Assembly (NCBI GenBank): GCA_000496175.1
Contig: KI543169.1
Location: forward strand, 230,391-262,818
DNA length: 32,428 nt
Direction: 5' to 3'
From: an uncultured archaeon A07HR67
GTDB lineage: Archaea > Halobacteriota > Halobacteria > Halobacteriales > Haloferacaceae
The position numbers and the translations under genes were made by a program. Under the pieces are notes generated by a model. It saw nothing but the letters and a program-made list of their open reading frames with translations. It was not told the origin of the DNA and made no database searches. Below, in pieces: positions 15,154 through 23,057 of the stretch; within the stretch, counting starts at the first letter, position 1; each line of letters starts with the position of its first letter.

Positions 15154-15897
15154 ATGGACGTCGTCGGTGACCTGCTCGCACGCGATCGACGCAGCCGCAG
15201 CCCCGCGCTCGTCACACCGGAGGGGGGCGAACGAACGTCCCGCGACCTGATCACGAACGCGCACAAGGCGGCGAACGTGCTTCGCTACCTCGGCGCGCGC
15301 GAGGGAACCCGAGTCGCCGTCGACCCGACGCCGGCGGTTCACGCCACGGTCGCGTTTCTTGGGGCGGCCCGGCTCGGCGCACCGGTTCGGTTCGATCCGA
15401 GCGCTGGGGTCGACGCGGGCGACCGCGTCGTGGTGATTCCGGTCGGTGACGAACTGTCGACGACCCCTTCTCCGGGGACGAGCCTCGCCGTCTTCGGCGG
15501 CGCGCCCGAGCGGTCGGAGACGACCCACTGGGAACAGGAACTCTGGAGCGAGAACCCGGCGGCGCCGCCCGCGACGGTGTCGAAGGGGGATTCGGTCATC
15601 CGTGCCGGCGCGGGCGAGGTCACACACCGCCGTCTCCTCGAGGCCGCAGACGCCGTCGCGGCGACCCACGAGATCGGCTCCGGTACTCGCGTCGTCGTGC
15701 GGACCTCGTTTGGAGACCCGCGGGCGGTCGCGGCGGGCGTGGTCGCGCCGCTCGCACACGACGGCGTGACGGTTCTGGCCGGAGATTCCGCCGGGACGGA
15801 GTCCCGCGGCGACCTGGCGGTCGTCGACGACGCCGACACGGCGGCGCCGGAGCCGGAGCGCGTCGTGCTCTCGGCGCTGGCGGCGCTCGAGGACTGA
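15154..15897 (+). CDS. Half-length, degenerate acyl-CoA synthetase-like protein
   Basis: This 247-residue protein resembles the N-terminal subdomains of ANL-superfamily (AMP-forming acyl-CoA synthetase) enzymes: RTSRDLITNAHKAANVLRYL and GTRVAVDPTPAVHATVAFLGAARLGAP match the usual opening strand-helix pattern. The region where the phosphate-binding TSGTTGxPKG loop should be reads SVIRAGAGEVTHRRLLEAAD, so the Ser/Thr/Gly-rich loop and its Lys are lost. The whole C-terminal half, including the adenylate-anchoring and catalytic Lys motifs, is absent. It is therefore unlikely to form acyl-adenylates. It has its own promoter and an intact open frame with normal codon use, so it looks maintained rather than decaying. 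The role is unknown. Confidence 0.65.
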   Translation: MDVVGDLLARDRRSRSPALVTPEGGERTSRDLITNAHKAANVLRYLGAREGTRVAVDPTPAVHATVAFLGAARLGAPVRFDPSAGVDAGDRVVVIPVGDELSTTPSPGTSLAVFGGAPERSETTHWEQELWSENPAAPPATVSKGDSVIRAGAGEVTHRRLLEAADAVAATHEIGSGTRVVVRTSFGDPRAVAAGVVAPLAHDGVTVLAGDSAGTESRGDLAVVDDADTAAPEPERVVLSALAALED

Positions 15898-15940
15898 GCC
15901 GAGCGAGACGGAGCCGTGCCGCCCCAGACCGGCCGTCAGG

Positions 15941-17305
15941 TCACTCGTCGGCCGACACGCGCCGACCGCCCGCCCCTTCGCCGTCGTCGCTCGTCCGGTC
16001 GGGCTCGTGGAGCAGACACGCCGACTCGTGACCCGAGCCGTGTTCGATCCGTTCTGGCGCGGTCTCCTCACAGGGAGTGGTGAACGCCTCGGAGAAGGTG
16101 TCGGCGGCCGCCTCGAACTCGCCGTTCACGATCTGGTCTAACCCCCGACTGAGCGTTCGCTCTGCCGTCTCGGACGCGACCTCGGACGGGATGTCGAAGT
16201 CCGCTCGGATCCGCGCTTTCACCGCGGCGTCGGTGACGTCCGTCTCCGAGTCGGCGGCCAACCGCTCGCGAATCCCGGCGACGTCGACCGCCCCGGACTC
16301 GGCGGTCGCACGCAGGTTCAACAGCCCGCGCCAGGCGGACTGATCGATGTCGAGTTCCGCCGGCTGGATCACCCGATGACAACGCGTGTGGAACCGACAG
16401 CCGCTCGGCGGGTCCGACGGACTCGGAACTGTCCCCTCCAGTTCGATCCCACCGGGGCTCGCCCGCGGGTCCGGCGTCGGGATCGACGACAACAACGCCT
16501 CCGTGTACGGGTGCTTCGGGTCGCTGAACACCCGCGACACCGGGCCGATCTCGACGATCTCGCCGAGATACATCACTGCGACCCGGTCACACACCTCACG
16601 AATGACCGACATGTCGTGGCTGATCAACAACAACGACAGGTCGAACGCCGACTGGAGCTCGTCGAGCAGCCCGAGAATCTCGGCTTTGATCGAGACGTCG
16701 AGCGCCGAGACGGGCTCGTCGGCGATCACGAGATCGGGGTTCAGTACCAGCGCTCTCGCCAGGGCGATCCGTTGTTTCTGTCCGCCGGAGAACTCGTGAG
16801 GGTACCGGTCGGCGTCGGACGCAGAGAGCCCGACACGGTCGAGCAAGTCCTCGACGATCGCCCGTCGTCGGTCGCGGTCGTCCATCCCCTGAACCCGTAA
16901 CGGCTCGGCGATCGCGTCACCGATCGTCATCCGGGGGTCGAAACTTGACGACGGGTCCTGAAACACCATCTGGACTCCGCGACGGAACGCTTCGAGTTCG
17001 CGGTCGTCGAACCGCGTGACGTCGTTCGGGTGCGTTCCATCCGCGTTCCGTGTCGCTCCTCCCCGACCGTTTCCGTTGAAGATCACCTCGCCGCCGGTCG
17101 GCTCCTCCAGCCGAACGATCGAGCTTGCGGCCGTCGACTTGCCGCAACCGGACTCGCCGACGAGCCCCAGCGTTTCGCCGCGTTCGACCTCGAAGCTGAT
17201 CCCGTCGACGGCGCGGGTCACCCCGACCTGCCGTCTGAACAACCCCTCCGTTATCGGGTAGTGTTTCTCCAGGTCGCGAACGCTCATCAACGGCTCTTCA
17301 CTCAT
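15941..17305 (-). CDS. Peptide ABC transporter ATP-binding protein, OppF/DppF type
   Basis: This 454-residue ATPase powers solute import with the OppD-type partner. Seen are Walker A GESGCGKST (50-58), the Q-loop in VFQDPSSSFDP (114-123), the ABC signature FSGGQKQR (172-179), Walker B VIADEP (193-198) and the H-loop SHD (229-231). The opp-family C-terminal motif GCRFHTRC (302-309) is present, but the second pair of cysteines (Cys412, Cys430) is about 100 residues further on, not about 10-30 as in the partner. The insertion (about 312-410) is helical and acidic. Four such cysteines are reported to hold an iron-sulfur cluster in some Opp/Dpp ATPases. It is last in the operon, overlapping the oppD stop by 8 nt. 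Confidence 0.92.
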   Translation of the reverse strand: MSEEPLMSVRDLEKHYPITEGLFRRQVGVTRAVDGISFEVERGETLGLVGESGCGKSTAASSIVRLEEPTGGEVIFNGNGRGGATRNADGTHPNDVTRFDDRELEAFRRGVQMVFQDPSSSFDPRMTIGDAIAEPLRVQGMDDRDRRRAIVEDLLDRVGLSASDADRYPHEFSGGQKQRIALARALVLNPDLVIADEPVSALDVSIKAEILGLLDELQSAFDLSLLLISHDMSVIREVCDRVAVMYLGEIVEIGPVSRVFSDPKHPYTEALLSSIPTPDPRASPGGIELEGTVPSPSDPPSGCRFHTRCHRVIQPAELDIDQSAWRGLLNLRATAESGAVDVAGIRERLAADSETDVTDAAVKARIRADFDIPSEVASETAERTLSRGLDQIVNGEFEAAADTFSEAFTTPCEETAPERIEHGSGHESACLLHEPDRTSDDGEGAGGRRVSADE

Positions 17306-18350
17306 CCTCGGGACTCACCCCGCCGGCCGCCGGTTGCTCCTCGCGTGAACCGTCCCGAAGAACCGACCGGTCCATATCGCTGCGGTAGTGGACACAGGAG
17401 GCGTGTTGTCCCGGATTCACGGCGTGTTCTGCCGGCTGGCCGCCGGTACGACACGCCTCGACAGCGTGTGAACACCGAGGGGCGAACCGACACCCAGCCG
17501 GCGGGTCGTGTGGATCCGGCAGGGTTCCGGGAATCCCTCCCTTGCGACTCCCGCCCACCTCCGGGATACACTCCAACAACCGTCGGGTGTACGGGTGAGC
17601 CGGGCGTTCGAAGATGTCGAGCACGTCTCCCCGTTCCATCACCTTGCCCGCGTACATCACCACGATCCGGTCGGCGATCTGTGCCACCACCCCGAGGTCG
17701 TGTGTGACGAAGAGCACTCCCATGTCGAACTCCGACTGGAGCTCGTCGAGCAGCGATAGAATCTGTGCCTGGACCGTGACGTCGAGCGCCGTCGTCGGCT
17801 CGTCGGCGATGAGCAGGTCCGGGTCGCCGACGAGCGCCATCGCGATCATGGCGCGTTGTTTCTGCCCGCCGGAAAGCTGGTGGGGGTACTCCTCGAACCG
17901 CGCGCTCGGATTCGCGATTCCGACTCGGTCGAGAAGGTCTATCGCTCGCCCGCGAGCCTCCGCGTCGGGAACGTCCTCGTGGATCTGAAGCGCCTCTACG
18001 ATCTGCCACCCGACGGTGTAACAGTGGTTCATCGCCTCCTGTGGGTTCTGAAACACGTGTGCGATGTCGTACCCACGGATCGTTCTGAGCTCCGGCTCCG
18101 GCATCTCGAGGAGGTCACGCCCTCGATACCGCACCGAGCCCTCGATGCGGCCCGGCGGCGAACCGATGAGCCGCGTGATCGATTCCGTCGCGACGGTCTT
18201 TCCCGACCCCGACTCGCCGACGAGACAGACCGTCTCGCCCGCCTCGACGGTGAAGTCGATCCCGTCGACCGCGACGAGCTCTCCCTCGTCGGTGTCGAAC
18301 GCCGTCGTGAGCCCCTCGACCGCCAGAAGCGGCGACGCGTCGTCGGTCAT
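17298..18350 (-). CDS. Peptide ABC transporter ATP-binding protein, OppD/DppD type
   Basis: This 350-residue ATPase is the second motor subunit of the importer. Motifs are Walker A GESGSGKT (45-52), the Q-loop HVFQNPQEAMNH, signature LSGGQKQR, Walker B LLIADEPTTALD and H-loop THD. The C-terminal cluster GCRFAPRCSHAVEAC plus a final Cys in HASCVHY has the normal compact spacing, in contrast to OppF. The start at 18350 (MTDDASPLL) gives a 4-nt ATGA overlap with the upstream permease gene; the open frame runs to 18461, but the extra residues are an out-of-frame reading of oppC. Confidence 0.93.
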   Translation of the reverse strand: MTDDASPLLAVEGLTTAFDTDEGELVAVDGIDFTVEAGETVCLVGESGSGKTVATESITRLIGSPPGRIEGSVRYRGRDLLEMPEPELRTIRGYDIAHVFQNPQEAMNHCYTVGWQIVEALQIHEDVPDAEARGRAIDLLDRVGIANPSARFEEYPHQLSGGQKQRAMIAMALVGDPDLLIADEPTTALDVTVQAQILSLLDELQSEFDMGVLFVTHDLGVVAQIADRIVVMYAGKVMERGDVLDIFERPAHPYTRRLLECIPEVGGSRKGGIPGTLPDPHDPPAGCRFAPRCSHAVEACRTGGQPAEHAVNPGQHASCVHYRSDMDRSVLRDGSREEQPAAGGVSPEDE

Positions 18351-19531
18351 TCGTTCTCCGCCTCCGCTTCCGGGTTCAACGCGTCCAACAACGCGTCGCC
18401 GAGGAAGTTGAACGCCAGAATGGTGAGAAACAACACGACCCCCGGCGCGAGAACGATCCACGGCGCAAACGAGAGGTCACTCCGGCCGGCGGAGATGAGC
18501 TGCCCCCACGAGGGGACCGCCGAGTCGCCCAGCCCGAGAAACGCGAGCTGTGCCTCCGCGAGGAGAAAGCCCGGAACGAGAAGCGTGAGCTGCGTGATGA
18601 TGCTACTCGCCGTGTTCGGCACGACGTGGCGTCTCACGACCTGAGCGGTGGTCGCGCCGGTGAGCCGGCCCGCCTTGACGTACTCGGCCTCCGAGACGGA
18701 CAACGACTTGCTCCGGACGTAGCGGGCGGTGCCGCCCCAGGCGAAAAGCGAGAAGACGAGAATGAACATGCCAAGTCCCGCCCCGTAGATGTACAGGATG
18801 AGAAGAAACATCAGAAGCGTCGGAAACGAGAGCACGACGTCGACGAACCGCATCAGGGTCTCGTCGACCCAGCCGCCCGCGTACGCGCTCACCGTCCCGA
18901 CCGAGACGCCGATCGCCGCGACGATGGTCGTCGTGATGAACGCGATCTGCATGCTGATCGTCATGCCGTAGACGATGCTCGCGAAGACGTCTTTTCCGCC
19001 TTGGGTGGTTCCGAGCGGGTGTTGGAGGGTTCCCTGACACCGCCCGCCGACGACGTCGCCGACACACGTCGCCACGTTTGCGGCGTCGATGGAGAGAAAG
19101 ACCGGCGGCTGGTGGCCGGTGAGAACGCTCTGTTCGGGCGCACTCACCACGAGCGGGCCGAAGAGTCCGCCGACGAAGACGACGCCGAGCCATCCCAGGC
19201 TGACGACCGCCGGGCGGTTGCGCTTGAACTGCCGCCAGTAGTACCGCGTCATGCGAGGGTTCTGGTACAACGGCGCGACCACGTAGAAGGCGAACAACAC
19301 CAGCGTGAACCCAAAGAGGTAATCGATCCCCTCGAGGTTCCACTCCGTTCCGAGAAACGCGAACGTCGCCGTTCGTTCCCCGAGCACCTGCCAGTCGTAG
19401 ATCCCGAGCAGGGCGAGCGGCAGCGTACAGAACACGACGCCCAGCGTGTTTTTCGACGGCTCGAACCACCGCGACTGCGATATCTCGTCCCACTCTACCT
19501 CGTCGAACCGGTCAGATCGTTGCGTTCCCAT
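18347..19531 (-). CDS. Peptide ABC transporter permease, OppC/DppC type, N-terminally extended
   Basis: This 394-residue permease has the conserved core: a first core helix (about 108-128), a large extracytoplasmic loop, five further helices and the cytoplasmic EAA loop (EAEYVKAGRLTGATTAQVV, 281-299) that contacts the ATPases. It is about 90 residues longer than usual. The extension carries two additional hydrophobic segments (about 29-46 and 70-87) before the usual YYWRQFKRNRPAVVSLGW start. The extracytoplasmic loop contains Cys156 and Cys165, which could form a disulfide. It is transcribed between oppB (6-nt gap) and oppD (4-nt overlap). Confidence 0.9.
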   Translation of the reverse strand: MGTQRSDRFDEVEWDEISQSRWFEPSKNTLGVVFCTLPLALLGIYDWQVLGERTATFAFLGTEWNLEGIDYLFGFTLVLFAFYVVAPLYQNPRMTRYYWRQFKRNRPAVVSLGWLGVVFVGGLFGPLVVSAPEQSVLTGHQPPVFLSIDAANVATCVGDVVGGRCQGTLQHPLGTTQGGKDVFASIVYGMTISMQIAFITTTIVAAIGVSVGTVSAYAGGWVDETLMRFVDVVLSFPTLLMFLLILYIYGAGLGMFILVFSLFAWGGTARYVRSKSLSVSEAEYVKAGRLTGATTAQVVRRHVVPNTASSIITQLTLLVPGFLLAEAQLAFLGLGDSAVPSWGQLISAGRSDLSFAPWIVLAPGVVLFLTILAFNFLGDALLDALNPEAEAENE

Positions 19532-19537
19532 CTGTGT

Positions 19538-20512
19538 TCACCTGTCGTCGTAGCTGATCCGCGGGTCCAACACGGTGAACACGAGGTCCTCGATGAGGTT
19601 CCCCACCACGGCGACGAAGGTGAACGCCAGCGTCGACCCCAACACGAGGTTCGTGTCCTGTGCGATGAGCGCGTTGTACGTCACGCGTCCGAGCCCCGGA
19701 ATGCCGAACACCACCTCCACGAGCAACGACGACCCGAGGAACAACGCCAACAGCTGTCCGACGAGCGTCGTCGACAACGGCACCAGCGTCGGACGCATGA
19801 CGTGATAGGCGTACGCGCGAAGCGGCGAGACGCCCTTCGCCTTCGCTGTCTTCATGAAGTCGGCGTGTTGGAACTCGGCGGACTCGTTGCGCGACACCCG
19901 CATGACGGCGCCGATCGATCCCGTGACCAACACGAAGACGGGGATCGACAGCTGGATCGCGTTCGCGAGGCTGAACACCGGCACGCTCGTGTCGTAGACG
20001 ACCGGAATCACCTCGAGCCAGACCCCGAACATCAACAACAGGATGATCCCGAAAAAGAAGTTGGGGATGGCGTATCCGAAGAACGCGAACCCGGTCGCGA
20101 GATGGTCCTTCCAGCTGTACATGTTCGCGGCCGAGTACACGCCCACGAGCGGCCCGAGCAGGATCGTCAGGATCGTCCACGGCACGGAGTACTGGGCGGT
20201 GTAGTACAACCCTTCGGCCAGCGCCGTCGTCACGGGCTGGCTCCGGCTGTCGGCCCAGCCCCAGTCGAGCGTGTAGATGCTCTGGAGGTAATCCATGTAC
20301 CGCACGTGAATCGGCTCGTCGAGCCCCCGGAGTTCGCGGGCACGTTCGGCCGCCTCGGCCGGATCGCCGCCCTGAAGCGCCGCCTGCGTCGCCGCCCGCT
20401 GGATCTCTGGGTTCGGAGCGGCTGCGAGGAGCAGAAACGTGATCGTGACGATGATCAACGAGACGACCGCGGCCCACATCACGCGAGCGGTGACGTACGT
20501 TCCGAATCCCAT
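19538..20512 (-). CDS. Peptide ABC transporter permease, OppB/DppB type
   Basis: This 324-residue permease has a first helix at about 10-30 (RVMWAAVVSLIIVTITFLLL), a long external loop containing LRGLDEPIHVRYMDYLQSIYTLDWGW, as is typical of OppB, five further helices, and the EAA loop around ADFMKTAKAKGVSPLRAYAY. It ends with the family sequence NLIEDLVFTVLDPRISY. It forms the membrane channel with OppC. It sits 36 nt after the binding-protein gene and 6 nt before oppC, so it is in the same operon. Confidence 0.93.
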   Translation of the reverse strand: MGFGTYVTARVMWAAVVSLIIVTITFLLLAAAPNPEIQRAATQAALQGGDPAEAAERARELRGLDEPIHVRYMDYLQSIYTLDWGWADSRSQPVTTALAEGLYYTAQYSVPWTILTILLGPLVGVYSAANMYSWKDHLATGFAFFGYAIPNFFFGIILLLMFGVWLEVIPVVYDTSVPVFSLANAIQLSIPVFVLVTGSIGAVMRVSRNESAEFQHADFMKTAKAKGVSPLRAYAYHVMRPTLVPLSTTLVGQLLALFLGSSLLVEVVFGIPGLGRVTYNALIAQDTNLVLGSTLAFTFVAVVGNLIEDLVFTVLDPRISYDDR

Positions 20513-20548
20513 GTGGTCTGTGTTGGTTTGATGATCGGTGAGCCGTGG

Positions 20549-22423
20549 CTACTCTTCGCCTGGATAAAACTCCGACCAGCGGGGCTGCCAGGTGAAGTGC
20601 GCGTCGGCGAGCCCTCGGTAAACCCCCTGAATGAGGTCGTCTTTGCCGATCGCCGCCGCCAGCGCCTGGCGGAACGCCGTGATCTGGAACAGGTTTCCCG
20701 GCCCGGTTTGCCACCCGTTGGCGCGCTGATTCACCGAGAGAATACGGTTGTACGGGGTGGGTATCTCACGGACGGTCACGTCTTCGTTCTCCTCGTACGA
20801 TTGGAACTGTTCGGGCGGAATGCCTGCTGCGTCCGCTTCTCCGGTTTCGAGCGCTCCGAGCCGCGACGCCTGTTCTTCCACGACGCTGATCGACGCCTCC
20901 TCGAAGAACGGCCCGTCGGCGAACCGGTCCGGCCCCTCGTCGACCTCCTGGAGATAGTACTCGTCGTTGCGGGTGTACGTCGTTCCGGCGCCGCGGTTCC
21001 ACTCGTCGAGCGTGAAGGCTCCGAGGTTTCCGGTGAACGATAACTCGAGCAGCTCCTGGTCCTGTTGTAATCCCTCGACGTCTTCGGACTCGACGTACGG
21101 CTCGAGGAGGTCACGCGGGATCGGGTACAACAACGGGTCGTACGACTGCGGCCACAACAACGCCGGCGTGTCCAGCGTCGCCTGAAAGGTGAACTCGCCG
21201 GTCTGTTCGACCTCGACGCCCTCCCAACTCGACGCGGAGACGGTGTTCGCCCAGTCGCTCTGGTGGATCTCCTGAACGAGGTAGACGAAGTCCGCCGCGG
21301 TGACCTGTCCGTACGGATCGCTGAACGTGAGGTTCTCCCGGAGTTCGAACGTCCAGACCTCCCCGTTCTCCGTGGACATGTCGTACAACAACGGGAAGTA
21401 CTCCTGATCGTCGTCGAAGGTGTACCCTTGGTCGAGAACGCGACCGATCGCCGTTCCGGCGCCCGCCTCCGTGTTGTACAACGGGTTCAGCGTCGAGAAC
21501 CCGGCCGCGCTGACCGTGTCGTACGAGCCGGAGACGGTCGGATCGCCGGCGTACCACGCCGGGAAGTCCCAGCCGTTCGAGAAGTTCTCGCTCGGCCCGT
21601 TCAGCTCCGGATTGTAGCCGACGAGGTCGTCGCCGAGAACGAGCATGACGTACGGCTGCTCGCGGGCGAGATTCTCGAATATCTCGACGAACGCCTCGCG
21701 GAGCTCGTCCCGGCTCGTCGCCTGGCGTGCCGTCTCGAAGAGACCCGTCGCGTCGAACTCGGGATAGTAGCCGACGGGGTTGTACACCGTGTTCGCGCCG
21801 TCGAAGAACACCTCGTTCGTGAGCGGGTTGAGCGGGTACGTGTTCAGCCCGAACACGACTGACATGTCCCACGCCTCGTTGCTCGTCACCGACTGCGGAC
21901 CGGGGTTCTGTGGCGTCGGCTGCGCCCACTCGACCTCCTCGCCGTTGACCGTGTCGGTGCCGCCTGCCGGCTCGGCGGTCCAGTACTCGTTGTTGAACCG
22001 AGTGCCGTCGATCGCCTCGACCGAGACGACGATGCCGAGGTTTTCCTGGAGCTCTTGGCCGATGTACTCGGCCACGAGTTGGGAGGTCTCCTGTCCGGCC
22101 GAGTGGTAGATGTCGAGTTCGACCTGGTCGCCTTCCGGCGTCACCATGTCGCCGCCGTCGAAGCCGTAGTCGTGGTCCGATTCTTCGAAGGCTCTCCGGG
22201 CGAGGGTGCGCGCGACCGTCTCGCCGTACAGGTCGTCGACGCCGAACCGCGGGAACGCCCCGATTGTGACGTCGTCGCCCTCGCTGTCTGCGGTGCCTTC
22301 CTCGTTTTCCTCTCCTGAGCAGCCGGCGAGCGCCGAGAGGCCGGTGACTCCGAGCGCGGAGAGCCACCGTCGCCGGCTGACTCGTCGGCTGGTTTCACTC
22401 CCTGCCGTGGGCCGCCGTGACAT
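20549..22423 (-). CDS. Tat lipoprotein substrate-binding protein with swapped SBP_bac_5 halves
   Basis: This 624-residue protein begins with a twin-arginine signal (SRRRWLSALG) and lipobox ALAGC with Cys35, so it is a membrane-anchored extracellular receptor for the OppBCDF importer. Family 5 binding proteins normally run from an N-terminal half (STLNPL-type opening, VWTFELRENLTFSD, TLDEWNRG-type lobe, AFRQALAAAI) to a C-terminal half (domain closure, DELREAFVEIFENLAREQPYV). Here the C-terminal half comes first (about 55-290) and the N-terminal half second (about 298-624), ending just after the usual midpoint at FYPGEE. This suggests a circular permutation, with the old termini joined near residues 285-300 (about 21530-21570). 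The open frame is intact, with a promoter and a normal start. The ligand is probably a peptide or similar solute. Confidence 0.88.
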   Translation of the reverse strand: MSRRPTAGSETSRRVSRRRWLSALGVTGLSALAGCSGEENEEGTADSEGDDVTIGAFPRFGVDDLYGETVARTLARRAFEESDHDYGFDGGDMVTPEGDQVELDIYHSAGQETSQLVAEYIGQELQENLGIVVSVEAIDGTRFNNEYWTAEPAGGTDTVNGEEVEWAQPTPQNPGPQSVTSNEAWDMSVVFGLNTYPLNPLTNEVFFDGANTVYNPVGYYPEFDATGLFETARQATSRDELREAFVEIFENLAREQPYVMLVLGDDLVGYNPELNGPSENFSNGWDFPAWYAGDPTVSGSYDTVSAAGFSTLNPLYNTEAGAGTAIGRVLDQGYTFDDDQEYFPLLYDMSTENGEVWTFELRENLTFSDPYGQVTAADFVYLVQEIHQSDWANTVSASSWEGVEVEQTGEFTFQATLDTPALLWPQSYDPLLYPIPRDLLEPYVESEDVEGLQQDQELLELSFTGNLGAFTLDEWNRGAGTTYTRNDEYYLQEVDEGPDRFADGPFFEEASISVVEEQASRLGALETGEADAAGIPPEQFQSYEENEDVTVREIPTPYNRILSVNQRANGWQTGPGNLFQITAFRQALAAAIGKDDLIQGVYRGLADAHFTWQPRWSEFYPGEE

Positions 22424-22446
22424 AGTGGGTACCAGCCGGTCAACGC

Positions 22447-22453
22447 ATATAAA
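22447..22453 (-). promoter_or_regulatory. TATA box of the ABC transporter operon
   Basis: TTTATAT on the minus strand, 24-30 nt upstream of the ATG at 22423, is the only clear promoter of the five-gene operon. Confidence 0.6.
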
Positions 22454-22522
22454 CTCTCGTTGCGCTGCGGGCGCCGTGACCACGCCGCTCGTGTCGAGTC
22501 GGCTCCAAGGGATCCGGAACTC

Positions 22523-22528
22523 CCTAAG
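22523..22528 (+). promoter_or_regulatory. TATA-like box for the NYN-domain gene
   Basis: CCTAAG, 23-28 nt upstream of the ATG at 22551. It faces away from the ABC operon promoter. Confidence 0.4.
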
Positions 22529-22550
22529 CGATGCCGGTACATATCAGCGT

Positions 22551-23048
22551 ATGACGGACGTTCATCCCGCCCAGCGCGTCGGCGTGCTCGCCGACTCACA
22601 GAACCTGTACCACTCCGCACAAAGCCTCTACTCGCGAAAAATCGACTACTCGGCGTTGCTCGACGGCGCGGTCCGCGACCGGTCGCTGGTCCGCGCCATC
22701 GGCTACGTGATCCGCGCCGACTCGCCCGAGGAAGAAAGCTTCTTCGAGGCGTTACGTGAGATCGGCTTCGAGACGAAGATCAAGGCGATCAAGACGTTCG
22801 CCGACGGCTCGAAGAAGGCCGACTGGGACGTCGGGATGAGCCTCGACGCCATCACGCTCGCGAGCCACGTCGACACCATCGTGTTGTGTACGGGCGACGG
22901 CGACTTCGCCCGGCTCTGTTCGCACCTCCGCCACGAGGGCGTCCGCGTCGAGGCGATGGGATTCGGCGGCTCAACCGCCGACGAGCTCGTCGACGCCGTC
23001 GACAGCTTTGTCGACCTCTCGGCGGACGAAGACCGGTTTCTGTTGTAA
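22551..23048 (+). CDS. NYN/LabA-type (DUF88) putative ribonuclease
   Basis: This 165-residue single NYN domain has a PIN-like nuclease fold. Acidic active-site positions are visible: Asp in GVLADSQNLYH (about 15), Asp in KKADWDVGMSLDAI (about 90) and the pair in LCTGDGDFARLCSHL (about 115-117). The end GVRVEAMGFGGSTADELVDAVDSFVDL matches LabA/DUF88 proteins. Members are thought to cleave RNA; specific substrates are mostly unknown. It is monocistronic and convergent with the dap cluster, with 9 nt between stops. Confidence 0.88.
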   Translation: MTDVHPAQRVGVLADSQNLYHSAQSLYSRKIDYSALLDGAVRDRSLVRAIGYVIRADSPEEESFFEALREIGFETKIKAIKTFADGSKKADWDVGMSLDAITLASHVDTIVLCTGDGDFARLCSHLRHEGVRVEAMGFGGSTADELVDAVDSFVDLSADEDRFLL

Positions 23049-23057
23049 GACGGCCGC

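Noticed and set aside
18626-21043. 805-codon plus-strand open frame opposite oppC, oppB and the binding-protein gene
   Set aside because: An antisense shadow caused by GC-rich third positions. The minus-strand genes have complete family motifs and operon spacing.
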